This document shows positions 33,996-42,852 of a stretch of DNA of 64,000 bases, piece by piece. Origin of the DNA: an uncultured Acidobacteriia bacterium (GTDB lineage Bacteria; Acidobacteriota; Terriglobia; Bryobacterales; Bryobacteraceae); the NCBI GenBank assembly GCA_903900705.1, contig CAIUOG010000093.1, positions 1 to 64,000 of the forward strand, given 5' to 3'. The notes under the pieces are model-generated. The model saw only the letters and a list, made by a program, of their open reading frames with translations, searched no databases and was not told where the DNA came from. How positions within the stretch are numbered: the stretch's first letter is position 1; the number at the start of each line of letters is the position of its first letter. A program made the translations under genes and the position numbers.

Positions 33996-36900
33996 ATCCC
34001 ATAGAAGGCCTCGCGCAATATCTCGACCGGCTGGAAAAGCGCATCCGGCTGATGACCTGGACACGCGGAGCGGCGATTACGATCGCGGCCGCGCTGTTGC
34101 TGACGCTATTGATCGTGGTGGTGGTCTCTTACCTGATGACCTCCGTCTTCACGCCATCGAGCCTTCTGATTGGCCGGTTCATTCTGTTCCTGGGGATTGG
34201 TGCGGCCGTCGCGCTCACCATCGTGACGCCTCTGCTGCGCATGAACCGCCGCCGGACCGCGCAGGAAGTGGAACAGAAGCGCCCCGGCTTCGACCAGCGC
34301 CTGCTCACTTTCACCGAGAAATCTTCCACCAACCCCACCGACCCCTTCCTGCCGCTGCTGGCCGATGACGCTCTGGTGATGACGCGCGACGCGCAGCCCG
34401 AACAACTAATTGAAAGCGGCGTTATCTTCCGCTTTGCCGGGGTGGCCGCCGTGGCCGCCAGCGTCCTGCTGTATCTGGTGTTCGTGGGCGGCGGTGTGCT
34501 GGGCACCGGCACGCAACTGCTCTGGGGCAGCTTCCCGAAAGACAGCAAAGTCAAGCCGCTCTATGACATCACGGTGGAGCCCGGTTCGAAGACCATCCGC
34601 CGCAAGACCGATCAGCTGATTACCGCCACGCTCAGCGGCTTCGTGGCGACGAAAGCGAACGTGTGGGCGAAGTATGCCAGCGGCGCGAAGTGGGAACAGG
34701 CGCCCATGGAAGCCACCAAAACCGGCTTCGCGTTCCTGTTCGTGGGACTGCCGGAAGATGTGGAGTATTACGTGGAAGCGGGCGGCATCAAGAGCTCCAC
34801 GTTCAAGCTCCGAACCGTGGATCTGCCCGGCGTGAAGAATATCAAGGTCACGTACGCTTATCCGTCGTGGACCGGTCTGCCTTCGAATACGGAAGACCCC
34901 GGTGGCGATCTCCGCGCCGTGGAAGGCACTGTGGCGAAGCTTGAGATCGAGACGGATCGTCCGCTCTCCGGCGCGCAGTTGCTGTTTGAGGAAGGCAACC
35001 CCATCGATCTGCCGGCTACGACGAACAACCGTACCACCGCGTCGGTCAACATCCTGAAGGACGGCACCTATCACATCGGCGTGATGGATCACGGTGAGAT
35101 GGTGCGCCTCACGGACGACTATTTCATTGAGGCCCGCAAGGTTTCCCCGCCCACGGTTAAGATCACCAAGCCCGGCCGCGATGCCAAAGTCAGCCCGATT
35201 GAGGAAGTGACCATTGAGCTGACCAGCGAGGATGAATACCCGCTGCAGGCGCTTGACCTTCACTACTCGGTGAACGGAGCGGCGGAGAAGGTTGTCTCGA
35301 TGCTGAAGGAGCGAGGCGCGAAGAAGATCGAGGGCAGCACCATGCTGGCCATGGAAGACTTCAAGCTGGTGCCGGGCGATATCGTCAGCCTCTATGCAAC
35401 CGCGAAGGATGGCAAGAACACGGCGCAGACCGACATGTTCTTCATCCAGGCCGTGCCGTTTGAGTTCAACTACACGCAGTCCCAGCAGTCCGGTGGCGGC
35501 GGCGGGGGTGGCGGCGGTGAGCAGGAGCAGCAGATTTCCGAGCGTGAAAAGGAAATCATCGCGGCCACATTCAACCAGATCAAGGGTGACAATAAGGCCA
35601 AAGCGGCGGCGGCGGAGAACGGGAAGTATCTGGCGGAAGTGCAGGCGAAACTCCGCGATCAGGCTCAGTCTCTGGCCAACCGCACCAAGGCCCGGCAGCT
35701 CGATGCGAACGGCGCGGGCTTCTCGCAGTTTGTGAAGGAGATGGAGCTGGCGGTGGCCGCCATGACGCCGGCATCGGACAAGCTGAAGGCGCTGCAGTTC
35801 CAGGATTCTCTGGCTCCGGAACAGCAGGCGCTGCAGCACCTGCTGCGCGCCGAATCCACCTTCCGTGACATTCAGATTCAGATGAGCCGCGGCGGCGGCG
35901 GAGGCGGCGGGGGTGGTGGCGCGGGCCGCGACCTCGCGAACCTCTTCGATCTGGAACTCGATAAGGACAAGAACCAGTACGAGACCAACTCCAGTTCCCA
36001 GGCCGAGCAGCAACAGCAGAAGGTTGACGATGCCATGAAAAAGCTGGCCGATCTGGCGCGCCGCCAGCAGGAACTCGCCCAGCAACAGCAGACGCCCCAG
36101 CAGATGGCCCAGCAGCGCTGGCAGCAGGAAATGCTGCGACGCGAAGCTGAACAGCTGAAGAAGGAAATGGAGCAGATGCAGCAGGGCCAGCAAGGTCAGC
36201 AGGGGCAACAGGGCCAGCAGGCGAAGAGTCAGGGGCAACAAGGTCAACAGGGGCAACAGGGGCAGCAGGGACAACAAGGTCAGCAGGGCCAGCAGTCTGC
36301 TTCTTCGAGCGGCGGACAGTCCGGTCAGCAATCGGGTCAGCAGGGTCGGCAGCAGCAACAACAACAGCAGGGCGGTCAGCAGCAGGGTCAGCAGCAGACT
36401 CCGCAATCGGCCATGAACCGCCCCATGACTCCGCAGCAGCGCCAGAGCCAGCAGCAGCTCGACCAGGCGATCAAACAGCTGGAACAGGCGACGCGTGAAA
36501 TGGGCGCCGCGGCTTCGGCCCGGCAGCCCGGCCAGCAGAGCAGCGCCGCCGCACAGTCGGAAGCGCAGAAAGCGGCGGAACGGCTGCGGCAGGCACAGGA
36601 ATCCATCCAGAACATGCGGAATCAGCAGTCCGGTTCCGAGATGGCGGATATGGCGAACAAGGCCGAGCAGCTTGCCGGCCAGCAGCAGGATTTCGAGCAA
36701 CGCCTGCGCCGCAACTTTGGCCAGGGGCAGGATAACCAGCAGCTCGCCCAGCAGATGGCGGACGAGAAAAAGCAACTGCACTCGCAGTTCGATTCGCTGC
36801 AGAAGGAAATGCAGCAGGCTACCCGCAATATGGCTGGCGCACAGCCGGATGTGGCGAAAAAACTCCGCGAGAGCATGGGCAAGAGCCAGCAGGGTGAGGT

Positions 36901-37909
36901 GGGGACCCGCATGGACTTTACTGAGCAGGCGCTCCGCCAGGGCATGGGCCAGTATGCCGTGCTGCGGGAGGCTCCGGTCACCCGCACGCTGAATGAATTG
37001 AAAGACGACCTGAAGCAGCTGGAAGCTCAGGCGGGCAAGGGCGGTGGTGCGGGCGAGGACAAGAACTCCGCGGCCGCGCAGCAGGCGCTCAATCAGGCTG
37101 GACGCGTACGCCGGGATATCGAGCAGCTCACGCGCGCCGCCCAGGGCAAGCAGGGTCAGAACGGTCAGCAGCAGGCGCAGGGCAATCAGCCCGGCCAGCA
37201 GGGCAGGCAGGGTGGACAGCAACAGGGGCAACAGCAGGCCCGCAACGGTCAGCAACAGGGCCAGGGCGGCCAGCAGCCGGGGCAGGGCCACCAACAGGGT
37301 CAAGGGCAAAGCCAGGGTCAAGGGCAAAGCCAGGGTCAAGGTCAGGGTCAAGGTCAACAGGGCGGTGGCCAGCAGGCAGGCAACTCTCCCCAGGGTGGTC
37401 AGGGCAATCAGGGTGGCGGTGACCGGAATGGGATCAATTCCGCCGGTGGCTTCCGTAATGGCGGGAACATCGGGGGACTCGGCGGCAACAACGGTGGGCT
37501 CTCTCCCTCCGGCACGCAGGAGGACAATCGCCGGACGGATGGCAATTCGTTCGATCCCCGGCAGGGTAACGCAGTCTCCCAGGCGCAGGCCCAGCAGATC
37601 TTCAACGACCTGAATCGCGACCTGGCCCGGCTCCGGGAAGGCATCGGGAACGATAAGGATCTTGCCCGCGAATATCAGCAGTTGGCACAGCAGGTGCAGC
37701 AGTTGGATCCCCGCCGGTGGAGCGGGAACCCCCTGCTCTCCCAGGTGATCAATGGGCAGATGCTGACGGCGATCGATCAGGTGGAACTGCTGCTGCGTCG
37801 CAAACTGGAAGACAAAGACGGCGCCGTGCGCAGCGCGAACCCGCGCAACACCCCGCCAGGCTATGCGAACGCCGTGGCCGAGTACTACAAGCGCCTCAGC
37901 AAGCAGTAA
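33992..37909 (+). CDS. DUF4175-like membrane protein with giant Gln/Gly-rich region
   Basis: The start at ATG 33992 overlaps the previous stop (ATGA) and gives 1,305 aa; the track start is too early. Three membrane helices lie near residues 24-46, 54-74 and 145-168. Ig-like beta domains follow (about 190-490), then a poly-Gly stretch and helical coiled-coil-like segments. Long low-complexity Gln/Gly tracts lie at about 725-815 and 1045-1165. A helical C-terminus closes the protein (QAQQIFNDLNRDLARLREGI). The organisation resembles DUF4175 proteins found beside MoxR clusters. The function is unknown; a flexible periplasmic scaffold is a fair inference. The long minus-strand Leu-rich ORF here is a shadow of Gln codons. 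Confidence 0.75.
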   Translation: MNPIEGLAQYLDRLEKRIRLMTWTRGAAITIAAALLLTLLIVVVVSYLMTSVFTPSSLLIGRFILFLGIGAAVALTIVTPLLRMNRRRTAQEVEQKRPGFDQRLLTFTEKSSTNPTDPFLPLLADDALVMTRDAQPEQLIESGVIFRFAGVAAVAASVLLYLVFVGGGVLGTGTQLLWGSFPKDSKVKPLYDITVEPGSKTIRRKTDQLITATLSGFVATKANVWAKYASGAKWEQAPMEATKTGFAFLFVGLPEDVEYYVEAGGIKSSTFKLRTVDLPGVKNIKVTYAYPSWTGLPSNTEDPGGDLRAVEGTVAKLEIETDRPLSGAQLLFEEGNPIDLPATTNNRTTASVNILKDGTYHIGVMDHGEMVRLTDDYFIEARKVSPPTVKITKPGRDAKVSPIEEVTIELTSEDEYPLQALDLHYSVNGAAEKVVSMLKERGAKKIEGSTMLAMEDFKLVPGDIVSLYATAKDGKNTAQTDMFFIQAVPFEFNYTQSQQSGGGGGGGGGEQEQQISEREKEIIAATFNQIKGDNKAKAAAAENGKYLAEVQAKLRDQAQSLANRTKARQLDANGAGFSQFVKEMELAVAAMTPASDKLKALQFQDSLAPEQQALQHLLRAESTFRDIQIQMSRGGGGGGGGGGAGRDLANLFDLELDKDKNQYETNSSSQAEQQQQKVDDAMKKLADLARRQQELAQQQQTPQQMAQQRWQQEMLRREAEQLKKEMEQMQQGQQGQQGQQGQQAKSQGQQGQQGQQGQQGQQGQQGQQSASSSGGQSGQQSGQQGRQQQQQQQGGQQQGQQQTPQSAMNRPMTPQQRQSQQQLDQAIKQLEQATREMGAAASARQPGQQSSAAAQSEAQKAAERLRQAQESIQNMRNQQSGSEMADMANKAEQLAGQQQDFEQRLRRNFGQGQDNQQLAQQMADEKKQLHSQFDSLQKEMQQATRNMAGAQPDVAKKLRESMGKSQQGEVGTRMDFTEQALRQGMGQYAVLREAPVTRTLNELKDDLKQLEAQAGKGGGAGEDKNSAAAQQALNQAGRVRRDIEQLTRAAQGKQGQNGQQQAQGNQPGQQGRQGGQQQGQQQARNGQQQGQGGQQPGQGHQQGQGQSQGQGQSQGQGQGQGQQGGGQQAGNSPQGGQGNQGGGDRNGINSAGGFRNGGNIGGLGGNNGGLSPSGTQEDNRRTDGNSFDPRQGNAVSQAQAQQIFNDLNRDLARLREGIGNDKDLAREYQQLAQQVQQLDPRRWSGNPLLSQVINGQMLTAIDQVELLLRRKLEDKDGAVRSANPRNTPPGYANAVAEYYKRLSKQ
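36176..36300 (+). repeat. GQQ-coding degenerate tandem repeat
   Basis: About 125 bp of 9-bp degenerate repeats of the form CAGGGGCAA/CAGGGCCAG encode G-Q-Q units inside the DUF4175-like gene. Synonymous third positions vary (ggc/ggt/ggg, cag/caa), so the peptide repeat has been kept while the DNA repeats have drifted. Confidence 0.85.
37301..37336 (+). repeat. Perfect 18-bp tandem repeat in the DUF4175-like gene
   Basis: CAAGGGCAAAGCCAGGGT occurs twice in perfect tandem, followed by a related CAAGGTCAGGGT stretch. Unlike the older GQQ repeat upstream it shows no drift, so it is probably a recent expansion and may vary in length between strains. Confidence 0.9.
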
Positions 37910-37915
37910 TTTCGC

Positions 37916-37945
37916 GGCAGGCGCGGAGCCAAATCCGCGCCTGCC
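37916..37945 (+). terminator. 12-bp perfect hairpin ending the MoxR/VWA operon
   Basis: GGCAGGCGCGGA pairs perfectly with TCCGCGCCTGCC around a six-base loop (GCCAAA), starting 7 bp after the DUF4175-like stop. The tail CTAATCCTTTCCC has no strong U-run, so this is a hairpin-type or attenuator-like terminator rather than a textbook intrinsic one. The diguanylate cyclase starts 38 bp later. Confidence 0.65.
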
Positions 37946-37983
37946 CTAATCCTTTCCCGCCATTCCGCCGATCATCTCTCGCG

Positions 37984-39069
37984 ATGATCTCTTTGCGGAA
38001 ACACCTTGAAGACTACCGGCCAGCCCCGCCACCACCCATCGAAGTGGCTGCGCCGCTGCCTCCGCTGGAACCTGGCGTCGCCGCCCTGCGCTCAACGCTC
38101 ACGGCCATGGGAACCGCCGGAGAGAAGGCCACGCCGGCGATCGGCAGTACGCTCAATCTGAGACTACGGGAAATCAGCGGGAATCTCCTTTCCCCTTCAC
38201 CGGAAGAGCTCAGCGAGGTAACAGAACAGGTCAACCAGGAACTTGCCGGCTGGGCGGAGCGCGCCGTTCAGCACCACAATGAGAATGAACGGGAACTGCG
38301 GGAGATCATCAGCGTGGTCGCACGGGCCACGGAGGCGATCGGCCGCAAGGACGAGAAGTACGCCAAAGAGATTGGTGATGTCACCGGAAAGATGCGGACG
38401 TTCGCGGACCTGAAGGACATTGCGGTGATCCGCCGCTCCATCATGGAAAGCGCCACCATGCTGAGAAGCTGCGTCGAGAAGATGACCGAGGAGAGCCGGT
38501 CCACTCTCACCAGCCTTTCCGCCCAAGTGACCGAGTACCGCGTCCGGATGGAAGCGGCGGAAAAGACGGCGACGCTCGACCCGCTTACCCAGATCTGCAA
38601 CCGACGGGCGTTTGAAAAGCGGCTGGAACTGAAGATCTCCAACCGGGACACCTTCAGTCTGATCCTGATCGACCTGAACGGGTTCAAAGGCGTGAATGAT
38701 ACCCACGGTCACACGGCCGGCGATGAGTTACTCCGCCAGTTTTCCACCGAACTGAAAGGGCAGTTCGCACCGGAAGACACCGTCTCGCGCTGGGGTGGTG
38801 ACGAGTTTGCCGTACTGGTGGCCGGCGACCTCAAGGTCGCCGGCGAAAAAGCGGAGCGGGTCCGGCGCTGGGTTCTGGGCGATTACAAAATCGCCACCGC
38901 GTCGGGCGTGGTGAAAGTGGCCGCCGGCGCGTCCCTCGGCGTTGTGCAGTGGAATGGCAGGGAGACGGCTCTCGAACTTGTGAACCGCGCCGATCAGGGA
39001 CTTTACGGAGAGAAGCAGGCCTCGCGCACCGCGGCGCCGCGTCCCGCGGCCCGCACCGTGACGAACTAA
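37984..39069 (+). CDS. GGDEF-domain diguanylate cyclase
   Basis: The track start at 37717 reads into the preceding gene. ATG at 37984 gives 361 aa. An N-terminal helical, probably coiled-coil region (residues about 50-200) precedes a C-terminal GGDEF domain (about 205-345) with the intact active-site motif RWGGDEF. DPLTQICNRRAF opens the domain. It should make cyclic di-GMP from two GTP. I see no RxxD inhibitory site five residues before GGDEF (the sequence there is FAPEDTVS), so product inhibition at an I-site is unlikely. No sensor or membrane domain is visible. Confidence 0.88.
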   Translation: MISLRKHLEDYRPAPPPPIEVAAPLPPLEPGVAALRSTLTAMGTAGEKATPAIGSTLNLRLREISGNLLSPSPEELSEVTEQVNQELAGWAERAVQHHNENERELREIISVVARATEAIGRKDEKYAKEIGDVTGKMRTFADLKDIAVIRRSIMESATMLRSCVEKMTEESRSTLTSLSAQVTEYRVRMEAAEKTATLDPLTQICNRRAFEKRLELKISNRDTFSLILIDLNGFKGVNDTHGHTAGDELLRQFSTELKGQFAPEDTVSRWGGDEFAVLVAGDLKVAGEKAERVRRWVLGDYKIATASGVVKVAAGASLGVVQWNGRETALELVNRADQGLYGEKQASRTAAPRPAARTVTN

Positions 39070-39139
39070 AACCATCGTTCATGAGAGTGTTCCAGGGTTC
39101 ACGGCGGAATTGCCGCGGTTCGGGGGATAATCGGAAGAG

Positions 39140-40402
39140 ATGCTCCGCCTCATTTCCGCATTATTGCTGTCCGCACTCTTCATTTCAGCGCAGACGCCGA
39201 AAGACGTTCGCGCAGTCGCCAAACAGGGCCCCACCGCGATCCCGACCGTCGCCCAGTATCTCAACAGCGCCGCCGTCGACACGCGCGTCGAGACGATTAA
39301 ACAGCTCATCATTCTCGGCGGCAAAGACATCATTGAACCTCTGATCCGCGGCACGCATGACTCGGACCCGGAGGTCCAGATCCGCGCCACCGACGGCCTG
39401 GTGAACTACTACATGCCGGGCTACGTGAAGACCGGCCTCGGTTCCACCGTGATTAGAGCCGGCGTCGCCATCAAAGCGCGTTTTTCCGATTCCAATGACC
39501 AGGTGATTGACGGTTTTGTGCTGGTACGTCCTGAAGTCATCACAGCTCTGGGTCAGCTTGCCCGGGGCGGCGCCAGCATGGATTCGCGGGCCAATGCCTG
39601 CCGAGCGCTGGGCATCCTTCGCGGCCAGGCCGCCGTGCCGGACCTGCTCGAAGCACTCCGCACCAAGGACAACCGCGTCATGTTCGAGTCCCTGGTCGCC
39701 CTGCAGAAGATCCGCGACCCCGAAGCCGGCCCGCGTGTGGCTTATCTGGTGCGGGATCTGGATGACAAAGTCCAGGGCGCGGCCATCGAAACCGTGGGAA
39801 TCCTGCGAGCCAAAGACGCTCTTCCCGCACTGCGCAACATTCTCGCCAGTCCCCGTAATAAAAACGCCGAACGCGCAGCGCTGGCCGCTCTCGCTCTCAT
39901 GCCGGACGCCAACGATCGCACTCTGCTCTCCAACTATCTGAATGTGAAGGACGACAGGCAACGTTCGTACGCCGCCGAAGGCCTGGGCCGCATCGGCAAC
40001 CCGGCCGACAAAGAAGTGATCGGGAGGACTTGGCACGACGAGGAAAAGATGCTGCCCCGCCTCGCCGCCGCGTTCTCACTCACTCTGATGGGCGACCTGG
40101 GACTGGGCGATGAAGCGCCGTTCCGGTACCTGATCAACACGCTGAATTCGGCGGCCTACCGGGACGTGGCGCAGGCCTATCTGATTGAAGCCGCGAGGAA
40201 AAACGAGGTTTTGAATGCGCTTTACAAGCCGCTCGAACAGGGGACCAGGGACGAGAAGATACAGCTCTCCCGGATTCTCGCGGTGAGTGGTGACGCCGCG
40301 TCGATACCTTATTTGGAGAAGACCAGCCGGGATGCGGATACCGAGGTAGCGCAGGAAGGATTGCGGGCCCTGAGATCGCTCAGAGCCCGCCTGAAAGTCT
40401 GA
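39140..40402 (+). CDS. Secreted HEAT-repeat protein
   Basis: This 420-aa protein has a signal peptide (MLRLISALLLSALFISAQ) and then helical repeats across the whole length, for example AAVPDLLEALRTKDNRVMFESLVALQKI and GAAIETVGILRAKDALPALRNIL, typical of HEAT/PBS-lyase-type repeats. It should form a curved scaffold for protein-protein contacts outside the cytoplasm. No catalytic motif is evident. It stands between the diguanylate cyclase and the convergent small CPTC gene, whose stop is 1 bp away. Confidence 0.82.
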   Translation: MLRLISALLLSALFISAQTPKDVRAVAKQGPTAIPTVAQYLNSAAVDTRVETIKQLIILGGKDIIEPLIRGTHDSDPEVQIRATDGLVNYYMPGYVKTGLGSTVIRAGVAIKARFSDSNDQVIDGFVLVRPEVITALGQLARGGASMDSRANACRALGILRGQAAVPDLLEALRTKDNRVMFESLVALQKIRDPEAGPRVAYLVRDLDDKVQGAAIETVGILRAKDALPALRNILASPRNKNAERAALAALALMPDANDRTLLSNYLNVKDDRQRSYAAEGLGRIGNPADKEVIGRTWHDEEKMLPRLAAAFSLTLMGDLGLGDEAPFRYLINTLNSAAYRDVAQAYLIEAARKNEVLNALYKPLEQGTRDEKIQLSRILAVSGDAASIPYLEKTSRDADTEVAQEGLRALRSLRARLKV

Positions 40403-40403
40403 A

Positions 40404-40613
40404 CTACTTCTTCTTGACCTGTTTCTGCTGACCAACACGGACCTTGTTCATGGCCGCCTTGGCGTCCGTGAACGCTTTGTGGTCGTGACGGGCCACAGCG
40501 TCGGCAAGATAAGCATCGACGTTTGCATCATTGGGCAGGACAGCCATCAGCGTGAACGAATCATTGCACGTGGGGCAGAACGGCCGGAACCGTTTCACAT
40601 TTGGAATCGCCAT
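40404..40613 (-). CDS. Small conserved-looking protein with CPTC motif
   Basis: This 69-aa basic protein has one CxxC (FCPTCNDSF, residues 12-20), a short helix pair and a Lys-rich tail (QQKQVKKK). The single CPTC could be half of a zinc site completed on dimerisation, or a redox pair; I do not recognise a family. It lies 45 bp downstream of the HDOD gene on the same strand and may be co-transcribed. Codon use looks like its neighbours, which supports a real gene. Confidence 0.55.
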   Translation of the reverse strand: MAIPNVKRFRPFCPTCNDSFTLMAVLPNDANVDAYLADAVARHDHKAFTDAKAAMNKVRVGQQKQVKKK

Positions 40614-40658
40614 AACCTTATCATTCTACCAGAGTAAAGAGCGATGGTGTTCGGGATT

Positions 40659-41675
40659 CTAAGCCGAGGCCCGAATTCCGGCCTTCTGAGTCGTGGCCAG
40701 ATCACTCAACTGCCCGGTGGAGATGCCCAACTGATCGAGCGCGGCGCGCCGGCGCATTTCCCTCCAAAGGTCTTCTTCCGGGGTCCATGCCACCCGAACA
40801 CTCATCTCTTCCGCCAGGTGCAACACAGCCTGCAGCGCGGACTTATTCAGCTCCGGCCGGTGGTGATACTCGACAGCTTCCACTAATCCATCGGGCAACG
40901 TCCACTTCCGCAGCAGATCCGCCCCGAAAGCCGCGTGATCCTTCTGATACACCAGAGCTTCGGCGTAAACACGCGGGAATCCGGCTTCGAGAAAACTTTC
41001 TTCCCACTCGCGCATCTTCACCGGAGCCGTCACGAACGCGAGCCGCCCGATGTCATGCAGCAAGCCGGCCACGTACGCGGCTTCCTGCTCCATGCCGGCA
41101 ATTCCGGCAATCTCCCAGGCCGAATCGGCCACAAACTGGGAATGCTGCCAGATCTCCTGAAGCGGCTTCGAGGCAAACAGACGCGACACGCAGGAGGCAA
41201 ACAAGGCCTTGCGCGCTTCCGGCACACCCACGCGCATCACCGCATCCCGTATATTGTTGATTTCAAAGCGCGAGCCGAACCGCGCAGAGTTTGCCGCCTG
41301 CAGAATACCCGCCGCCAGCACAGGGTCGGAGGCCGCGATATCCTCCAGTTCCCTCGTTGTGGTGTGTTCTTCGGTCGTCTTCATGAGCCGGCCCGCCGCC
41401 TTCGGCATCACCGGCAGATTCCGCGGAACAAACGTACCCAGCGACCAGACTATCGTCCCCAGCTGCGCCCGCGCGGCGCCGCTGAGATCGCCCAGGTACC
41501 CGGCAATGGCGTCCGCTACGGAACGGCCTTCACAGGCGGAAAACTCCACCGCCCTGTCCAGATCCGCGCAGATCTCCTCGTATTGACGGTCGCCGCCCAA
41601 CCGGGAGACCAGATGACGAGATCTCTCCTGATGCGCTGCCAATTCCGGACGCCGGATCCCTGCCAGTGCTTCCAT
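40659..41675 (-). CDS. HDOD-domain signalling protein
   Basis: This 338-aa protein contains an HDOD domain at about residues 90-290: LPVMPKAAGRLMK at the start, DPVLAAGILQAANSARFG, and an HD-like LLHDIGRLAF near 205. HDOD proteins are non-enzymatic relatives of HD-GYP phosphodiesterases that act in c-di-GMP-linked and stress signalling. It keeps HD but lacks GYP. AAGGAGAAAG lies 6 bases before ATG 41675. A diguanylate cyclase gene lies 1.6 kb away. A 20-bp AT-rich palindrome sits upstream. Confidence 0.83.
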   Translation of the reverse strand: MEALAGIRRPELAAHQERSRHLVSRLGGDRQYEEICADLDRAVEFSACEGRSVADAIAGYLGDLSGAARAQLGTIVWSLGTFVPRNLPVMPKAAGRLMKTTEEHTTTRELEDIAASDPVLAAGILQAANSARFGSRFEINNIRDAVMRVGVPEARKALFASCVSRLFASKPLQEIWQHSQFVADSAWEIAGIAGMEQEAAYVAGLLHDIGRLAFVTAPVKMREWEESFLEAGFPRVYAEALVYQKDHAAFGADLLRKWTLPDGLVEAVEYHHRPELNKSALQAVLHLAEEMSVRVAWTPEEDLWREMRRRAALDQLGISTGQLSDLATTQKAGIRASA

Positions 41676-41735
41676 AAACTTTCTCCTTCTTGCTTCGTAC
41701 GGGCTTTCGTCGTACAGGCAAGAGATCGGAAAAAA

Positions 41736-41755
41736 TTTTCTAAAACTTTAGAAAA
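41736..41755. promoter_or_regulatory. 20-bp AT-rich palindrome upstream of the HDOD gene
   Basis: TTTTCTAAA-AC-TTTAGAAAA is a perfect 9-bp inverted repeat in an otherwise GC-rich region, 61 bp upstream of the HDOD start and 56 bp after the fbp stop. Between it and the gene, on the minus strand, TTGCCT and TACGAA spaced by 16 bp form a possible promoter. The position suits an activator or repressor operator. On the minus strand it is followed by a T-run, so a weak terminator for fbp is the alternative. Confidence 0.5.
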
Positions 41756-41810
41756 ATTGGTCGAAGGGAGTACCAGTACCAAAACGGCGCACCGTCCCGG
41801 GACGAAAGTA

Positions 41811-42821
41811 CTAAAGTGGCCGTTTGCGCGTCGGACCGCTCGAAAAATGCTCGTATTCGTCGACGTCGTCGGCGCTGCCAATCACCAGCGGCGTACGCTG
41901 GTGAATCTTCGTCGGCACAATATCGAGAATCCTGGAAGTACCGTTGGAAGCCTTGCCGCCCGCCCGTTCCACGACGTAGCCCAGCGGCGCGCCCTCATAG
42001 AGCAGGCGCAGCTTTCCGTCCGGATGCCCGGGGTCCGGCGGATAGAAGTAAAGTCCGCCTTCAATGAGGCTGCGGTGCAGGTCCGCCACCAGAGCGCCGG
42101 TGTAGCGCAGCGAGTAGGGACGCTGATTCTCTTTGTCGTCCGCCGTCACCCACTGCAGATAGTTCCGGACGCCGACACCCCACTCGTGCGAGTGGCCCAG
42201 GTTGGCGCTGTAATAATGCCCCCGCTGCGGAATGGTGATGTTTTCGTGCGAAAGCAGGAATTCGCCCAGTTCGCGGTCCAGCGTGAAGCCGTAAACGCCC
42301 TGCGCGTTGGCATAGACCAGCAGAGTGCTGGTGCTGAACATGACGTAGCCGGCCAGCACCTGATCGGAACCCTTGCGCAGGCAGTTTTCCTCCACCGAAG
42401 CGCCCGGAATTCGCGGCCAGACGCCAAAGATCGCGCCCAGCGAGCCATTGATATCGGTATTGGAGGAACCGTCGATCGGGTCGCAGCACATCACATACTG
42501 GCTGTTTTCCCCGCCCGGCAGTTCCACCAGGTTGTCCATCTCCTCGGAGACCATGGCATAGAGCAGGCCGTTCGAGGTGAAGGCATCCACCACCACCTCG
42601 TTCGCAAACACGTCCAGCTTCTTCTGGGAGTCACCCGTGGCGTTCCGGTCCCCCATCAGGCCCAGCTTACCGACCAGTGCCGCCCGCCCCACTTCGCGGG
42701 CGATGATCTTGGAGGCGTAAGCCAGTTGGGTGAGGATGGGGCCCAGCCCCGGATCCGCATCCGGGTGCCGCGCCTGCTCCTCCACCAGAAAACGATTCAG
42801 CGTGATTCCAATACGGCCCAT
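41811..42821 (-). CDS. fbp: Fructose-1,6-bisphosphatase, class I
   Basis: This 336-aa protein has the class I FBPase motifs: the metal-binding core CCDPIDGSSNTDIN near residue 112 and SEEMDN before it, plus the C-terminal substrate site LRLLYEGAPLGYVVE. It removes the 1-phosphate from fructose 1,6-bisphosphate in gluconeogenesis and carbon cycling of the pentose phosphate pathway. Length is normal. It is the last gene of an rpiB-gnd-fbp set on the minus strand, 31 bp after gnd, so the three probably act together to run pentose phosphate metabolism. Confidence 0.93.
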   Translation of the reverse strand: MGRIGITLNRFLVEEQARHPDADPGLGPILTQLAYASKIIAREVGRAALVGKLGLMGDRNATGDSQKKLDVFANEVVVDAFTSNGLLYAMVSEEMDNLVELPGGENSQYVMCCDPIDGSSNTDINGSLGAIFGVWPRIPGASVEENCLRKGSDQVLAGYVMFSTSTLLVYANAQGVYGFTLDRELGEFLLSHENITIPQRGHYYSANLGHSHEWGVGVRNYLQWVTADDKENQRPYSLRYTGALVADLHRSLIEGGLYFYPPDPGHPDGKLRLLYEGAPLGYVVERAGGKASNGTSRILDIVPTKIHQRTPLVIGSADDVDEYEHFSSGPTRKRPL

Positions 42822-42852
42822 TCTGTCCTCTTTTCGGTCGAGCGTTTCCCGT

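Noticed and set aside
34406-37357. Minus-strand 983-aa Leu-rich ORF
   Set aside because: Produced by reading Gln/Gly codon repeats of the DUF4175-like gene backward (CAG to CTG), giving Leu-rich nonsense.
36176-37400. CRISPR-like array
   Set aside because: The repeats are short, continuous and in frame (Gln/Gly codons) with no spacers, so this is a coding low-complexity tract.
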